Assembly (NCBI RefSeq): GCF_003030345.1
Contig: NZ_CP028158.1
Coordinates: 1,922,001 to 1,986,000, forward strand
From: Plantactinospora sp. BC1
GTDB taxonomy: Bacteria; Actinomycetota; Actinomycetes; Mycobacteriales; Micromonosporaceae
DNA length: 64,000 bases
Direction: 5' to 3'
Shown: piece after piece, positions 26,955 to 35,950 of the stretch
Numbering within the stretch: the stretch's first letter is position 1
Layout: each line of letters starts with the position of its first letter
Notes under the pieces: generated by a model
What the model was told of the DNA's origin: nothing
Seen by the model: only the letters and a program-made list of their open reading frames with translations
Databases searched by the model: none
Translations under genes and position numbers: made by a program

Positions 26955-26994
26955 CCGCCCGCCCCGCGACCACAACGGGTCGCGGGGCGGGCGG
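26955..26994 (-). terminator. strong terminator after the serine hydrolase gene
   Basis: A 17-bp perfect GC-rich stem (26955-26971 with 26978-26994) with a 6-nt loop lies 35 nt beyond the stop codon of the serine hydrolase, isolating it from GH87. Confidence 0.75.
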
Positions 26995-27028
26995 GCTCAC
27001 GCCGGCTACCGGCGTCGGCGCGGCGTGA

Positions 27029-28216
27029 CTACCCCGCCGGCCTGCCGCAGACCGCGTCCGCCACGATCTCGTCGGCGCGGCGCAACACCGCCATGGCGGC
27101 CTCGTCCCCGGCCAACTGGGTGGTCAGGGAGAGCACGACGACCCGCCGGCCGTCGGTGGTGGCGCCGTTGACCGTACTCATCCCCGGTACGTCGCCGCCG
27201 TGGCTCCAGTACCCGCCGCAGGCGTTCGGCGCCCACATGACGCCGAGCCCGTAACGGGCGCCCGGCAGGTAGTCCTGGAAGGTCTCGGCGAGCACGGTAC
27301 GCCGCATCTCGGCCAACTGGGCCGGGGCGAGCAGCCGGCCCTGTTGCAGGGCCTGCCAGAAGCGGACCAGGTCGGACGGGGTACTGACCAGATCGCCGGC
27401 CGTGTAGGCCATGGTGGTGTTGAACAGCGTGGTGTCGTCCAGCGGCCCACCCGGCTCCCACTGCTGGTAGCCCCTGGCGTGCGGCCCCGGCAGGTACGCC
27501 CGGTCCCCCGGCGTGGAGGTCTCGGTCAACCGCAGCGGCCGCAGGATGCGGTCCCGCAGTTCGGCCGCCCAGCTCCGGCCGGTCACCCGCTCGATCAGCA
27601 TCCCGGCCAGGATGTAGTTGGTGTTCGAGTAGTCCCAGCTCGTGCCGGGGGCGAACGTCGGCGGGTGCGCCATGGCGAGCGCCACCAGTTCGGCCGGCTC
27701 GTAGTGGTCGAACCGGTGCCGGGCGTACCCCCCGGCGGAGGAGAGACCGGGCAGGTCCCGGGTGTAGTTGTAGAGGCCGCTGGTGTGCTGTAGGAGCTGG
27801 CGGACGGTGATCCGCCGGCCGTCGTTGCCGTTGCCCGCCACCACGCCGGGCAGCCAGCGGTCGACGGTGTCGTCGAGCCGGAGCCGACCCTCACCGACCA
27901 GTTGCAGCACCACCACCGCGGCGAAGGTCTTGGTGTTGCTGCCGATCCGGAAGTACCCGTCCCGGGGTACCGGCGCACCCGTGGCCAGGTCTGCCGTCCC
28001 GGCCCGGGCGTAGCTGTCGCGTACGCCGTCCCGGGCCAGCCCCTGCACCCCGGTGATGCCGAGGGCGTGCAGGTCGGTCACGCCGACCCGCAACCACCGT
28101 CCACTATCGACGGCAACGGACGCCGACGCCGGTGGCGCGACGGCGACGCCGAGCATCGCGGTCACCAGCGTCGCGACCATCAGGCGCCGCGCGCCTCGAC
28201 CGAGCTTTATGGACAC
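27029..28216 (-). CDS. secreted serine hydrolase, beta-lactamase / D-Ala-D-Ala carboxypeptidase family
   Basis: 395-aa exported protein of the class C beta-lactamase/peptidase S12 fold. The three active-site elements are all present: S93-x-x-K96 (SNTK), Y196-S-N and H339-G-G. A signal peptide ends near ASAS (residue 33). GTG 28216 is taken as the start because GGAGGAG precedes it at 6 nt and the signal peptide follows directly; the open frame extends 49 codons upstream without support. S12 members include carboxypeptidases, esterases and D-amino-acid amidases, so the substrate is open. Confidence 0.88.
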   Translation of the reverse strand: MSIKLGRGARRLMVATLVTAMLGVAVAPPASASVAVDSGRWLRVGVTDLHALGITGVQGLARDGVRDSYARAGTADLATGAPVPRDGYFRIGSNTKTFAAVVVLQLVGEGRLRLDDTVDRWLPGVVAGNGNDGRRITVRQLLQHTSGLYNYTRDLPGLSSAGGYARHRFDHYEPAELVALAMAHPPTFAPGTSWDYSNTNYILAGMLIERVTGRSWAAELRDRILRPLRLTETSTPGDRAYLPGPHARGYQQWEPGGPLDDTTLFNTTMAYTAGDLVSTPSDLVRFWQALQQGRLLAPAQLAEMRRTVLAETFQDYLPGARYGLGVMWAPNACGGYWSHGGDVPGMSTVNGATTDGRRVVVLSLTTQLAGDEAAMAVLRRADEIVADAVCGRPAG

Positions 28217-28250
28217 GTTGGTCTCCTCCCCCTCCGAGCACATGGGCCCC

Positions 28251-28278
28251 ACCCTAGGAAGCCCGTCGATGCGTCCAC
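28251..28278 (-). promoter_or_regulatory. possible promoter of the serine hydrolase gene
   Basis: On the minus strand GTGGAC (28273-28278) and TAGGGT (28251-28256) are spaced 16 nt, giving a start near 28244. The remainder of the 320-bp gap to 28536 holds an inverted repeat GTACC (28475-28479) / GGTAC (28485-28489) 48 nt upstream of the DUF5954-like gene and no gene. Confidence 0.35.
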
Positions 28279-28536
28279 ATCGGTGTTCGCCCCGAAGGGA
28301 TGTCCCCGGGCCAAGCGGGTGGTCGGGTCGGGAGGGTGCTGCGGCGCACTCCCCGTAAAGCATCCTAGGACAATCTCGGTGTCCGGCCTGCCCGAGACGG
28401 CGAAAGGCCGCCCGGCCGGGCCCTCCGCCCGCCGCGTCGGCGGGTCACGCTCCCACCCCGACGCCGCCGCATCTGTACCAAGACGGTACGAGCGCGGTGG
28501 GCTGCGGATCGGGTACGACCGGGGCACACTGCGTGC

Positions 28537-29547
28537 ATGACTCATCACGGTAGGCAGGTGCCGGATCATCTGCTGATCCGGATCACGCAGCGGAACGATC
28601 CGGTGTCGGCGGTCTCCGAGGACGACGCGCGCCGCCGGTCGCTCGCCTATCCGAAGCTGATGTGGGGAGCGCCGGTCTTCGGGTACGCCGAGGAGGTGGC
28701 CGGCCGGTGGCGGATCCTCAGCCTCAGCGGCGACCAGCCGCAGGGCAGCCGGGACGGCCTCGGCTCGCACTTCCGCCGACTGCTCAGCGAGACGCCGGAG
28801 ACCGCCGGACACGCGACGCGACGCCGGGAATACCGGGAGGCGATCCGGCTGCTCGACTGGGAGGTGGTCGACGACCTCACCGTGCACGGCCGGCGTTACC
28901 GGATCATCCGCGCCCAGCCGTTCATCCGGATGGGGCCGGACGGGCCCGAACCACCCCGGCCCACCGACCCGGACCCGTACCCGCCGGGCAAGACGCGCGG
29001 CGTCCGCTCCCAGGAGGAGGGCTTCGTCATCGACCCGACCGCGAGTACCGGCCTCTCCGACGGGCTACTGCGGATAGAGATGGTCCCCGCGTTCTACAAG
29101 GCCGGCATCGTCCCCGACGACGTCCGGGCCGACTCCCGCCGGGCACTCGTCACCCACCCGAACGTGGTGCTGCTGCCGGTCGGCTTCACCATCGGCGAGT
29201 ACGTGCACGGGAGCTGGCAACCCCGGTCGTTCAGCACGTACCCGACGCCGCAGGCCGCCCGCGACTCGGCCGCCTTCCGGTTCAGCGACATCGTCCCGCA
29301 CGAGGACGCGTCGCTGGAGGAGATCCGGGCCGCGTACACCCGGGCGCTGGAGGAGTTCGAGGCGCCGCGTACGGACGAGTTCGAGATCCGGGGCGTGCGC
29401 TGCCGGGTGACCCGGGTCGAGCGCTTCGTCCGGGTCGGCCCGGACGGCCCGGAGGGGCCCCGCGCCTCCGACTGGGATCCGGAACCGCCGCCGGAACTGC
29501 ACTGCCAGCAACTGCGCGAGCAGGGCCTGCTCCCCGACCCGGACTGA
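28537..29547 (+). CDS. DUF5954-like protein of unknown function
   Basis: 336-aa cytosolic protein resembling the actinobacterial DUF5954 family as I remember it (a start like LLIRITQRNDPVSAVSEDDA and then YPKLMWGAPVFGYAEE). The sequence has two related halves: RIIRAQPFIRMGPDGPEPPRPTDPDP in the first is echoed by VTRVERFVRVGPDGPEGPRASDWDP in the second, so the protein looks like an internal duplication with an RxGPDGPE motif in each half. No catalytic motif, signal or membrane segment is visible. Function unknown. Downstream genes on the same strand are unrelated. Confidence 0.72.
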   Translation: MTHHGRQVPDHLLIRITQRNDPVSAVSEDDARRRSLAYPKLMWGAPVFGYAEEVAGRWRILSLSGDQPQGSRDGLGSHFRRLLSETPETAGHATRRREYREAIRLLDWEVVDDLTVHGRRYRIIRAQPFIRMGPDGPEPPRPTDPDPYPPGKTRGVRSQEEGFVIDPTASTGLSDGLLRIEMVPAFYKAGIVPDDVRADSRRALVTHPNVVLLPVGFTIGEYVHGSWQPRSFSTYPTPQAARDSAAFRFSDIVPHEDASLEEIRAAYTRALEEFEAPRTDEFEIRGVRCRVTRVERFVRVGPDGPEGPRASDWDPEPPPELHCQQLREQGLLPDPD

Positions 29548-29657
29548 GCCGAGCGCGGACGGATTCCGTCGAAGGCCCGGCCCGGCACCCGGCCCGCTGC
29601 TACGGTCGGGCCAGATTCGCGCGGAGGGTTCCGCAGGTCATCGAGGGGTTGACGGCC

Positions 29658-30329
29658 GTGTCCGAGTCCCCGCCAGCCGGCCAGCGCGGCCGGGCGTTCA
29701 GCGGGACCCGGCAGCCGGGCCGGGTGGTGACGTTCAGCGACGCCGTCTTCGCGATCGCGGTGACCCTGCTCGTCCTGGAGATCCACCCACCCGGTGACTT
29801 CGGGCGGCTGTCACACGCCCTGACCGCACTCTGGCCGTCCTTCCTGGCCTACGGGATCACCTTCCTGCTGATCGGCCAGGTCTGGGTCAACCACCACGTG
29901 ATGTTCGACCACATCCGGGCCGTCGACCGACTCGTGCTGTTCCTCAACACGCTGCTGCTGATGGACATCGCGTTCCTGCCGTTCGCCGCGTCGGTCCTCT
30001 CCGACGCGTTCCACCACGGCGAGGGCCAGCGGGTCGCGGTGGTCTTCTACGGCCTGACCCTGGAGGCGGCCCCGATCCTGTTCAACGTCATCTGGGAGTA
30101 CGTCCGCCGACGACCCGGACTGCTCGACCCCGGCACCGACCGGACGGTGGCCGCCTCGATCGCCCGACGATTCCGGCTGGCCCTCTTCTGGATCGCCGCC
30201 GGTACCGCGCTCGGCGGGTTCTTCCCGCTCTTCGGCGTGGCCGTGATCGCCGCCTTCATCCCGGCGTACTGGCTGCCGATCAGGGGCGAGGCCGCCCGGT
30301 CCCGGCACGGCGGGGAGCAGGCCGGCTGA
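29658..30329 (+). CDS. TMEM175-like (DUF1211) potassium channel-family membrane protein
   Basis: 223-aa integral membrane protein with six predicted helices. Helix 1 has the family signature RVVTFSDAVFAIAVTLLVLEI, whose FSD motif shapes the pore in bacterial TMEM175 channels. Bacterial members conduct potassium as tetramers. The start is uncertain: GTG 29658 was chosen, with GAGGGG 9 nt upstream; a TTG three codons earlier is possible. The N-terminal 25 residues before the motif are polar and probably cytosolic. Confidence 0.82.
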   Translation: MSESPPAGQRGRAFSGTRQPGRVVTFSDAVFAIAVTLLVLEIHPPGDFGRLSHALTALWPSFLAYGITFLLIGQVWVNHHVMFDHIRAVDRLVLFLNTLLLMDIAFLPFAASVLSDAFHHGEGQRVAVVFYGLTLEAAPILFNVIWEYVRRRPGLLDPGTDRTVAASIARRFRLALFWIAAGTALGGFFPLFGVAVIAAFIPAYWLPIRGEAARSRHGGEQAG

Positions 30330-30345
30330 CCGTCCGGGCCCCCGG

Positions 30346-31059
30346 TCAGACGGTGCTGGGTCGGTCGGCACGGCGGGGCCGCCGCCACCGGTATCCGGCG
30401 ACGAGTCCGAGCCCGGCGAGCGCCACCGCCAGCAGCGTGCCGGCGACCAGCAGGGCACGCCGGGACGTGCCCGTCGCCCGATCCGGCGCGGCTTCCGATC
30501 CGGCCGCCCCGGCCGCGGCACTCGGGTCGTCGACCGGCGCCGGGGCGGCCACCGCGAACGGGTCCCGGTCCGGGTCGACCGGAACCGTCGGCGGCCGGAT
30601 CGCGCCGGGCCAGTACCTCTCGGTCTCGTCCGCCCGCAGCGGCGCCGGCACGCCGAGCACCGCCAGCCCGCCGGGCACGGTGAGGGTGCCGATCCGGTAG
30701 TCGGTGAACCGGCCCTGTACGGCGGTCACCGTCCAGGCGCCGGCGTGCGGCACCGCGACGGCCGCCGCGTAGTGCGCCGGCTCCGGCAGCGCCGACGCCG
30801 GGAAGGAGAGCGAGCCGCCCTTCCCGTCCTCCAGCCGCAACGCCACCCGGCCGAGATCACCCTCGAAGGGGCGGAAACCGTGCTGGAGCACCCAGAGCCC
30901 GACGGTGTAGCCCCGGCCCGGTTCCAGCCGCTCCGGCAGCGGATCCAGCAGGGTGGCCGCCCAGTTGCCGGCCTGGGCCGGCGTCGGGGCGAGCAGTAGG
31001 GTGCCGGCCAGCGCGACCAGGGTCGCGGCGACGGCGGCGAGCATGCGACGGGTGCGCAT
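30346..31059 (-). CDS. secreted, membrane-anchored YtkA/FixH-like protein
   Basis: 237-aa surface protein: signal peptide (residues 1-30, ending AQA), a compact beta-rich domain (about 31-130, with GRGYTVGLWVLQHGFRPFEG and HAGAWTVTAVQG) resembling the YtkA-like fold, a Pro/Asp/Ala-rich linker, and one C-terminal transmembrane helix followed by Arg-rich residues. YtkA-like domains occur beside copper and redox proteins, but no metal gene lies here, so no function is assigned. It converges with the TMEM175-like gene. Confidence 0.68.
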   Translation of the reverse strand: MRTRRMLAAVAATLVALAGTLLLAPTPAQAGNWAATLLDPLPERLEPGRGYTVGLWVLQHGFRPFEGDLGRVALRLEDGKGGSLSFPASALPEPAHYAAAVAVPHAGAWTVTAVQGRFTDYRIGTLTVPGGLAVLGVPAPLRADETERYWPGAIRPPTVPVDPDRDPFAVAAPAPVDDPSAAAGAAGSEAAPDRATGTSRRALLVAGTLLAVALAGLGLVAGYRWRRPRRADRPSTV

Positions 31060-31212
31060 CGTTGACCACCTCCACCGCAGACGAGCCGCGGCCCCGCCGC
31101 CCGGTTCCCCCGGCCGCGCCGGTACCCCGGAAATCCCCGGACGACGGCGGACCCGGCGCTCCGGGTGGAGCGCCGGGTCCGTCCGGCGTCGCTCGGGTGG
31201 CCCCGCCGCCGG

Positions 31213-33537
31213 TCAGCGGCCGGGCAGCGGCACCCGGGACCAGTCGATGTCCGAGCCCAGATAGAAGCTCGGGTACGACGGCTGGTTGTACGTCGTCTGC
31301 TGCCGGGCCACCTCGACCCGGTACTGCGGATCGTGCATCAGCGTGTAGAGCTTGCGGTCGGTCAGCTCGGTGCTCAGATAGATCCGGATCGCCGAACTGT
31401 CCACCGTGCGGACCAGCAACTCCTCACGCCAGTCCCCGAGGACGTCGGCGACCAGCCCCGGGTTGCCCTTCGTCCCGTTGTTCGTCCGGGTCCCCTCGGC
31501 GGTGAGCAGCCGGCCCCGCTGCCAGTCGTCGATGGTCGGGGTCACCTCCCCGGCGCCGTTGACGATCTGGGTGGTCATGTCGGCCGCCCACCGGATGCTC
31601 TGGTTGGTGCCCGGGATGACGGTGCCGAGCAGGTCGCCGTCGGCGGTACGCAGGCCCGGCCCGTCCGGCTGGCCGCCGACCACCGTCGCCCAGGTCTCCA
31701 ACCCCGGCTCGGCGGGTACGACGTCGCCGACCATGCCCCGCCCGGTGTCCACGCCGGTGTAGCCGCCGTAGATCACCTCACCGGTACGGGCGTCCCGCAG
31801 CGCGTAGCCGTACGGTGCCCCGGACGCGCCCTCGTGCACCATGAAGATCTCCAGCCCGGGACGGGCCGGGTCGATGTCGGTGACGTGCAGCGCGTCGCCG
31901 TGCCCGACCTTGGCCCGGGCGCCCGGATTGGCGCTGCCCGGCGGCAGGACGCCGTAGGAGCTGTAGAGCAGGCTGCCGTCGTGGTCGATGGTGGCGCCAC
32001 CGTAGACGATCTCCTGCTTCCCGTCGGCGTCCACGTCGGCGACGCTGAGCGAGTGCGCGCCCTGGGTGGTCAGGGTGCCGTACTCCGGGTCGGTGCCCTC
32101 CCGGCCGTGCGGGCCGTCGTTGAACGGGTTGCTCATCGGCACCCAGCCGCTGTCGACGTACCAGCCCTCGCGCAGCCGGCGGCCGTCCCAGCGGTAGGCG
32201 ACCAGGGTGGCCCGGGTGTAGTAGCCGCGGGCGAAGACCGCCGACGGGTGCCGGCCGTCCAGGTAGGCCACTCCGGCGAGGAACCGGTCCACCCGGTTGC
32301 CCGGCTCGATCCGGCTCATCGCGTAGTCGCCCCACATCAGCCCGTCGTCGTGCCGGCCGGGCTTGTAGTGGATGGTCTGCAACTCGCGGCCGGTCGCCCC
32401 GTCGAAGACGGTCAGGTATTCCGGCCCGTCCACGATGAAGCCCTGGAACGACCGCAGCACGTTGCGGGCGCTGCGCGCCGGGGCGTAGACGTCGAGGAAG
32501 TGGTCGACCAGCGCCTCGGCGTCGGGGCGGGAGAGCGGGTAGGTGTAGGTCGGGGCGAGCCCGAACGCCTGCTCCAGGGTGGCCGGCCAGCGCCCGGCGA
32601 CCACCTCGGGGTGCCGGTGCCAGCCGAGGAAGAGGTCGACGAGCTTCTGCCGGTACTTCTCCGGGGTCAGCCGGTAGTCGTCGGTGTGCGCGTACCCGGC
32701 CCGGACGTCCTCGCGGGGCATCGTGACGTACCGCTCGGAGACGACCCGGCCGCGCTTGTCGTACCGGGTGACCTTGGTGCCGGGCGCGGTCTTGAGCATC
32801 ATCTCGGCCCGGTTGTCGCCGTCGAAGTCGTAGACCAGGAACTGCGTGTAGTGCGCCCCGGCCCGGATGTTGACCCCGAGCGAGACGCGGTGCAGCAGGG
32901 TGCCGTCGAGTTCGTAGGTGTCGAGGTAGACCTCGCCGGTGTAGCCGACCTGGGAGACGTCCTTGGAGTTCGACGGATCCCACTTGACGACGTACTCGTA
33001 CTGCCCGTCGCCGTCGACGTCGCCGACGCTCAGGTCGGACGCCGAGTAGGTGTACGCCTCACCGGTCGGGGTCACCCCGTCGGCCGGCTTGCGCAGCGGC
33101 AGGTCGCGGTGCCCCTCGGCCCACGCCGTCACGGCCGCGCTCCGGGCGCCCGTCCGGCCCCGGACCACTGCCGCGACCTGGTAGCTGGCGGTGCCGGTGC
33201 CGGCCCGGTCGAGATAGTTGGTGCTGTCGGTGACGGTGCCGATCCGCCGGCCGTCCCGGTAGACCGCGAAGTCGGCCCCGGTCAGGCCGGTACGGCCGCG
33301 GCCGGTCGCCTCGGCGCCGAGCAGCCGCCAGCTGAGGAACACCCCGTCGGAGGTGGCGACCGCGACGAGTCCGCGGTCGAGGCGTTCGAGGTGGGGGCCG
33401 GCGCCGTGCCCGCCGCCGCCCGGTCCGGCGGTGACCGCCGCCGGACTGCCGACCAGCAACACGGTCACCGAGAGGGCCGCGACGGCCGCCCGCGACAGCG
33501 AGGCGAACCTCCGGCCTGCCCTGGTTCGAGATCTCAT
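31213..33537 (-). CDS. secreted rhamnogalacturonan lyase, PL11
   Basis: 774-aa extracellular enzyme that cleaves the rhamnogalacturonan I backbone of pectin by beta-elimination. After a signal peptide (about residues 1-38) comes the fibronectin-like N-domain and then an eight-bladed beta-propeller. Propeller evidence is the calcium-binding DVDGDGQYEYVVKWDPSNSKD, YDFDGDNRAEMMLKTAPGT, DVDADGKQEIVYGGATID and DVLGDWREELLVR, all typical of PL11. ATG 33537 has GGAG 4 nt upstream; an upstream in-frame ATG would add 35 residues lacking signal-peptide character. The gene stands alone; no pectin uptake genes adjoin it. Confidence 0.92.
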   Translation of the reverse strand: MRSRTRAGRRFASLSRAAVAALSVTVLLVGSPAAVTAGPGGGGHGAGPHLERLDRGLVAVATSDGVFLSWRLLGAEATGRGRTGLTGADFAVYRDGRRIGTVTDSTNYLDRAGTGTASYQVAAVVRGRTGARSAAVTAWAEGHRDLPLRKPADGVTPTGEAYTYSASDLSVGDVDGDGQYEYVVKWDPSNSKDVSQVGYTGEVYLDTYELDGTLLHRVSLGVNIRAGAHYTQFLVYDFDGDNRAEMMLKTAPGTKVTRYDKRGRVVSERYVTMPREDVRAGYAHTDDYRLTPEKYRQKLVDLFLGWHRHPEVVAGRWPATLEQAFGLAPTYTYPLSRPDAEALVDHFLDVYAPARSARNVLRSFQGFIVDGPEYLTVFDGATGRELQTIHYKPGRHDDGLMWGDYAMSRIEPGNRVDRFLAGVAYLDGRHPSAVFARGYYTRATLVAYRWDGRRLREGWYVDSGWVPMSNPFNDGPHGREGTDPEYGTLTTQGAHSLSVADVDADGKQEIVYGGATIDHDGSLLYSSYGVLPPGSANPGARAKVGHGDALHVTDIDPARPGLEIFMVHEGASGAPYGYALRDARTGEVIYGGYTGVDTGRGMVGDVVPAEPGLETWATVVGGQPDGPGLRTADGDLLGTVIPGTNQSIRWAADMTTQIVNGAGEVTPTIDDWQRGRLLTAEGTRTNNGTKGNPGLVADVLGDWREELLVRTVDSSAIRIYLSTELTDRKLYTLMHDPQYRVEVARQQTTYNQPSYPSFYLGSDIDWSRVPLPGR

Positions 33538-33669
33538 GGGTCTCCAATGTGGGTCCGACCCGATCCTGCCGGTGGGACGAACGCGACCGGGCTGAAACGA
33601 TACAACCCACTGAGAATTCTGGATCCCGGGCAGCCTTGTCAAGGTCGTGGCGCCGCGAGCGGCAGCGGC

Positions 33670-34026
33670 TCAGCCGGACACCGCGATCCCCAGCACCAGG
33701 CAGCCGAGGGCGAGCGCCAGGAAGCTGCCGGCGTACCCCACGGTGTCGAGGACCCGGGCCCGCAGGTGCACGGTCACCGCCCCGACGAAGAAGAGCACCA
33801 GGCCGGTCGCCGCGGCGAGCCCCACCACCGGCACCCCGAGCAGCCCGAGCAGCAGGCCGGCCGCCCCGGCGGCCTTCAGCGCGGCGAGCGGCGGCAGCCA
33901 GGACGGCGGCACACCCACCCGGGCGGAGTTGGCGAGCACGAACTCCGTCCGGGCCAGGTCGACGGCGGCACTCCAGGCACAGGCCACGATCGTCAGCAGG
34001 GCCACCACGACGTACGCGGTCAGCAT
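33670..34026 (-). CDS. DoxX-family membrane protein
   Basis: 118-aa protein with four predicted transmembrane helices and the family pattern SAAVDLARTEFVLANSARVGVP...LAALKAAGAAGLLLGL. GGAGG lies 6 nt before the ATG. It is divergent from the ECF41-like sigma gene; DoxX-like proteins, oxidoreductases and carboxymuconolactone decarboxylases are the usual partners and targets of ECF41 sigma factors, so regulation by that gene is likely. Confidence 0.85.
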   Translation of the reverse strand: MLTAYVVVALLTIVACAWSAAVDLARTEFVLANSARVGVPPSWLPPLAALKAAGAAGLLLGLLGVPVVGLAAATGLVLFFVGAVTVHLRARVLDTVGYAGSFLALALGCLVLGIAVSG

Positions 34027-34091
34027 GGCCCACCTCCGGGCTGCCGGTGGACGGGCAGGGCCGAGCGCTCGGCGCGGGGCACCATCGGTAG

Positions 34092-34123
34092 TCTCACGGG
34101 GTCGTTCTCCTCGGCTCTCACGG
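34092..34123. promoter_or_regulatory. direct repeat in the DoxX-sigma divergent region
   Basis: TCTCACGG occurs at 34092-34099 and 34116-34123, 24 nt apart (start to start), between the two divergent genes. A protein bound to both would sit on slightly different helix faces; the role is unknown. Confidence 0.25.
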
Positions 34124-34181
34124 ACACGGTCGTCTCGGGCTGGTCACCCCCATGACGTCTGATGCCTGGAGAAGGTGACCC

Positions 34182-35102
34182 GTGAGCCCCGACGAATTCC
34201 TCGCCGACCGGTTCGCCCGCGACCGGCAGCACCTGCGGGCGGTCGCTTACCGCCTGCTCGGTTCGCTGCCCGACGCGGAGGACGCCGTGCAGCGGGCCTG
34301 GCTGAAGGCCGACCAGGCCGACCTGGGCGAGGTACGCAACCTGACCGGCTGGCTGACCACCGTCACCGCCCGGGAGTGCCTGGACGTGCTCCGGGCCCGG
34401 AGCCGCCGGGCCGAGGTCGCCCTCCCCGACCCGGAGTTCCCGGCACCGGGCGCGACCCCGCTGACCGCGCCGGCCCGGACCGGGGAGGAGGAGGTGCTGC
34501 TCGCCGAGTCGGTCGGGCTGGCGCTGCTCGTCGTACTGGACCGGCTCTCACCGGCGCAGCGGGTCGCCTTCGTACTGCACGACCTCTTCTCGGTACCGTT
34601 CGAGGAGGTCGGCCGGGTGCTGGACCGTACCCCGGCGGCGGCGAAGAAGCTGGCGAGCCGGGCCCGGGACCGGGTGCGGGGGTCGGCTCCCGGGCAGCGG
34701 CGGCTCGCCGCCCGGCACCTCCCGCTGGTGGCGGCCTTCCTCGCCGCGTCCCGGGGCGGTGACCTGGAGACCCTGCTCGACCTGCTCGCCCCCGACGTCG
34801 TGCGCCGGGCCGACCCGGTGCTGCTGCCCGCCGGGATGCCGACCGAGCTGCGCGGGGCGCGGGCGGTGGCGGAGGAGACCCGGCACTTCGCCGCCCGGGC
34901 CCGGCGCGGCGGTGTCGCCTGGATCGACGGCAGCCCCGGCATCGTGATCGCTCCGCGCGGCCGGCTCCGCGCCGTGCTGCGGCTCACCGTCGAGGCGGGC
35001 CGGATCCACGCCGTCGAGGTGATCGGCGACCCGGACCGGCTCGACCGGGTGAGCATCACGGTTCCCGGCGAGACCGGCCGGTCGCCGGAGCACGCCTGGT
35101 GA
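34182..35102 (+). CDS. ECF sigma factor with C-terminal SnoaL-like domain (ECF41/SigJ type)
   Basis: 306-aa sigma factor. Region 2 (RFARDRQHLRAVAYRLLGSLPDAEDAVQRAWLK and the NLTGWLTTVTARECLDVLR helix) and region 4 (LSPAQRVAFVLHDLFSVPFEEVGRVLDRTPAAAKKLASRARDRVR) are complete, followed by a SnoaL-like domain (about 180-300) that in ECF41 factors both activates and restrains the protein without a separate anti-sigma factor. GTG 34182 has GGAGAAGG upstream. Divergent DoxX and the convergent oxidoreductase match the known ECF41 neighbourhood. Confidence 0.87.
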   Translation: MSPDEFLADRFARDRQHLRAVAYRLLGSLPDAEDAVQRAWLKADQADLGEVRNLTGWLTTVTARECLDVLRARSRRAEVALPDPEFPAPGATPLTAPARTGEEEVLLAESVGLALLVVLDRLSPAQRVAFVLHDLFSVPFEEVGRVLDRTPAAAKKLASRARDRVRGSAPGQRRLAARHLPLVAAFLAASRGGDLETLLDLLAPDVVRRADPVLLPAGMPTELRGARAVAEETRHFAARARRGGVAWIDGSPGIVIAPRGRLRAVLRLTVEAGRIHAVEVIGDPDRLDRVSITVPGETGRSPEHAW

Positions 35103-35120
35103 ACCCCCGTCCGGGGCGAC

Positions 35121-35771
35121 CTACCGCAGCACGCCCCGGACGGCGAGTTCGAACTCGGGGCGGCGCAGCGAGGCGCCGAAGACCGGGCCGCCGGGTTCGA
35201 GCAGCCGTCCGGCGGCGAGGCTCTCCAGCCGTACGGCGTCGTAGCCGATGCGCTCGACGACCTCGGCCACCAGATCCGTCGCCGCCCTGTCGTCACCGGC
35301 CACCCCGAGCGCGCGCCGGTCCGGGTCACCCGCCGGCCGGCGCTCCTCCTCGATCTGGTGGTAGCCGGCGTGGTTGAACGTCTTCACCACCGTCGACCGG
35401 TCGAGCCGGCGGGCCACGATCTCGCTGCTGCCGTACCGGGGGTCTTCGAACAGCGCCTGTACGCCGTCGGTGGGCGGCCAGTAGTTCATCGTGTCCACGA
35501 CCAGCTTGCCGGCGACGAGTCCGGGGTCGAAGTCCGCGAACCGGTGCAGCGGGATCGCCAGTACCACGAGGTCGGCGTCGCGTACGGCGTCGGCGGCCCA
35601 CCGGGGCTCGACGCCCGGCACCAGGATCTGGGTGATCAGGGCGATCCTCTCGGGGTCACCGGAGGCGGCGATCGTCACCCGGTGGCCGGCCGCGAGCGCG
35701 ACCCGGGCGATCACCGGGCCGACGTGCCCGGCACCGAGTACGGCGATCCGGGGCAGCGACGAGCCGTTCAT
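35121..35771 (-). CDS. NAD(P)-binding F420-reductase-like oxidoreductase (COG2085)
   Basis: 216-aa Rossmann-fold protein. The dinucleotide loop is GAGHVGPVIA near the N-terminus, with AIPLHRF following the central strand and VDTMNYWP, a signature of F420:NADP oxidoreductase-like proteins. KTFNHAGYHQ contributes to the active-site region. Relatives use F420, but many actinobacterial members have unknown partners. It converges with the ECF41-like gene 18 nt away and is a plausible target of it. ATG 35771 has GAGGAC about 9 nt upstream. Confidence 0.83.
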   Translation of the reverse strand: MNGSSLPRIAVLGAGHVGPVIARVALAAGHRVTIAASGDPERIALITQILVPGVEPRWAADAVRDADLVVLAIPLHRFADFDPGLVAGKLVVDTMNYWPPTDGVQALFEDPRYGSSEIVARRLDRSTVVKTFNHAGYHQIEEERRPAGDPDRRALGVAGDDRAATDLVAEVVERIGYDAVRLESLAAGRLLEPGGPVFGASLRRPEFELAVRGVLR

Positions 35772-35906
35772 GATCGGGAAGTCCTCGCGGCGGGAGCGGC
35801 CAGCACCGGAAGGGGCCGCTCCGGTCGCATTCCGAGCACGGCGGCGACGATGCGGGCGTGCCGACGGATCAGACCCCGCTGTGTCCGCACGACCCTCCCC
35901 CGTCTC

Positions 35907-35918
35907 GTTGACGCGTCA
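35907..35918 (-). promoter_or_regulatory. palindromic operator/-35 candidate upstream of the oxidoreductase
   Basis: TTGACGCGTCAA is a 12-bp perfect palindrome whose minus-strand copy can serve as a -35 (TTGACG), 136 nt upstream of the oxidoreductase start. A TetR/MarR-like regulator site is possible; no such regulator is adjacent. Confidence 0.35.
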
Positions 35919-35950
35919 AGTATACCCGGGCAACCTGGCCCACCCGCCGG

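Noticed and set aside
26955-26994. Large palindrome as a phage attachment site or origin element
   Set aside because: It is a GC-rich 17-bp stem right after a stop codon, best explained as a terminator; no integrase is near.
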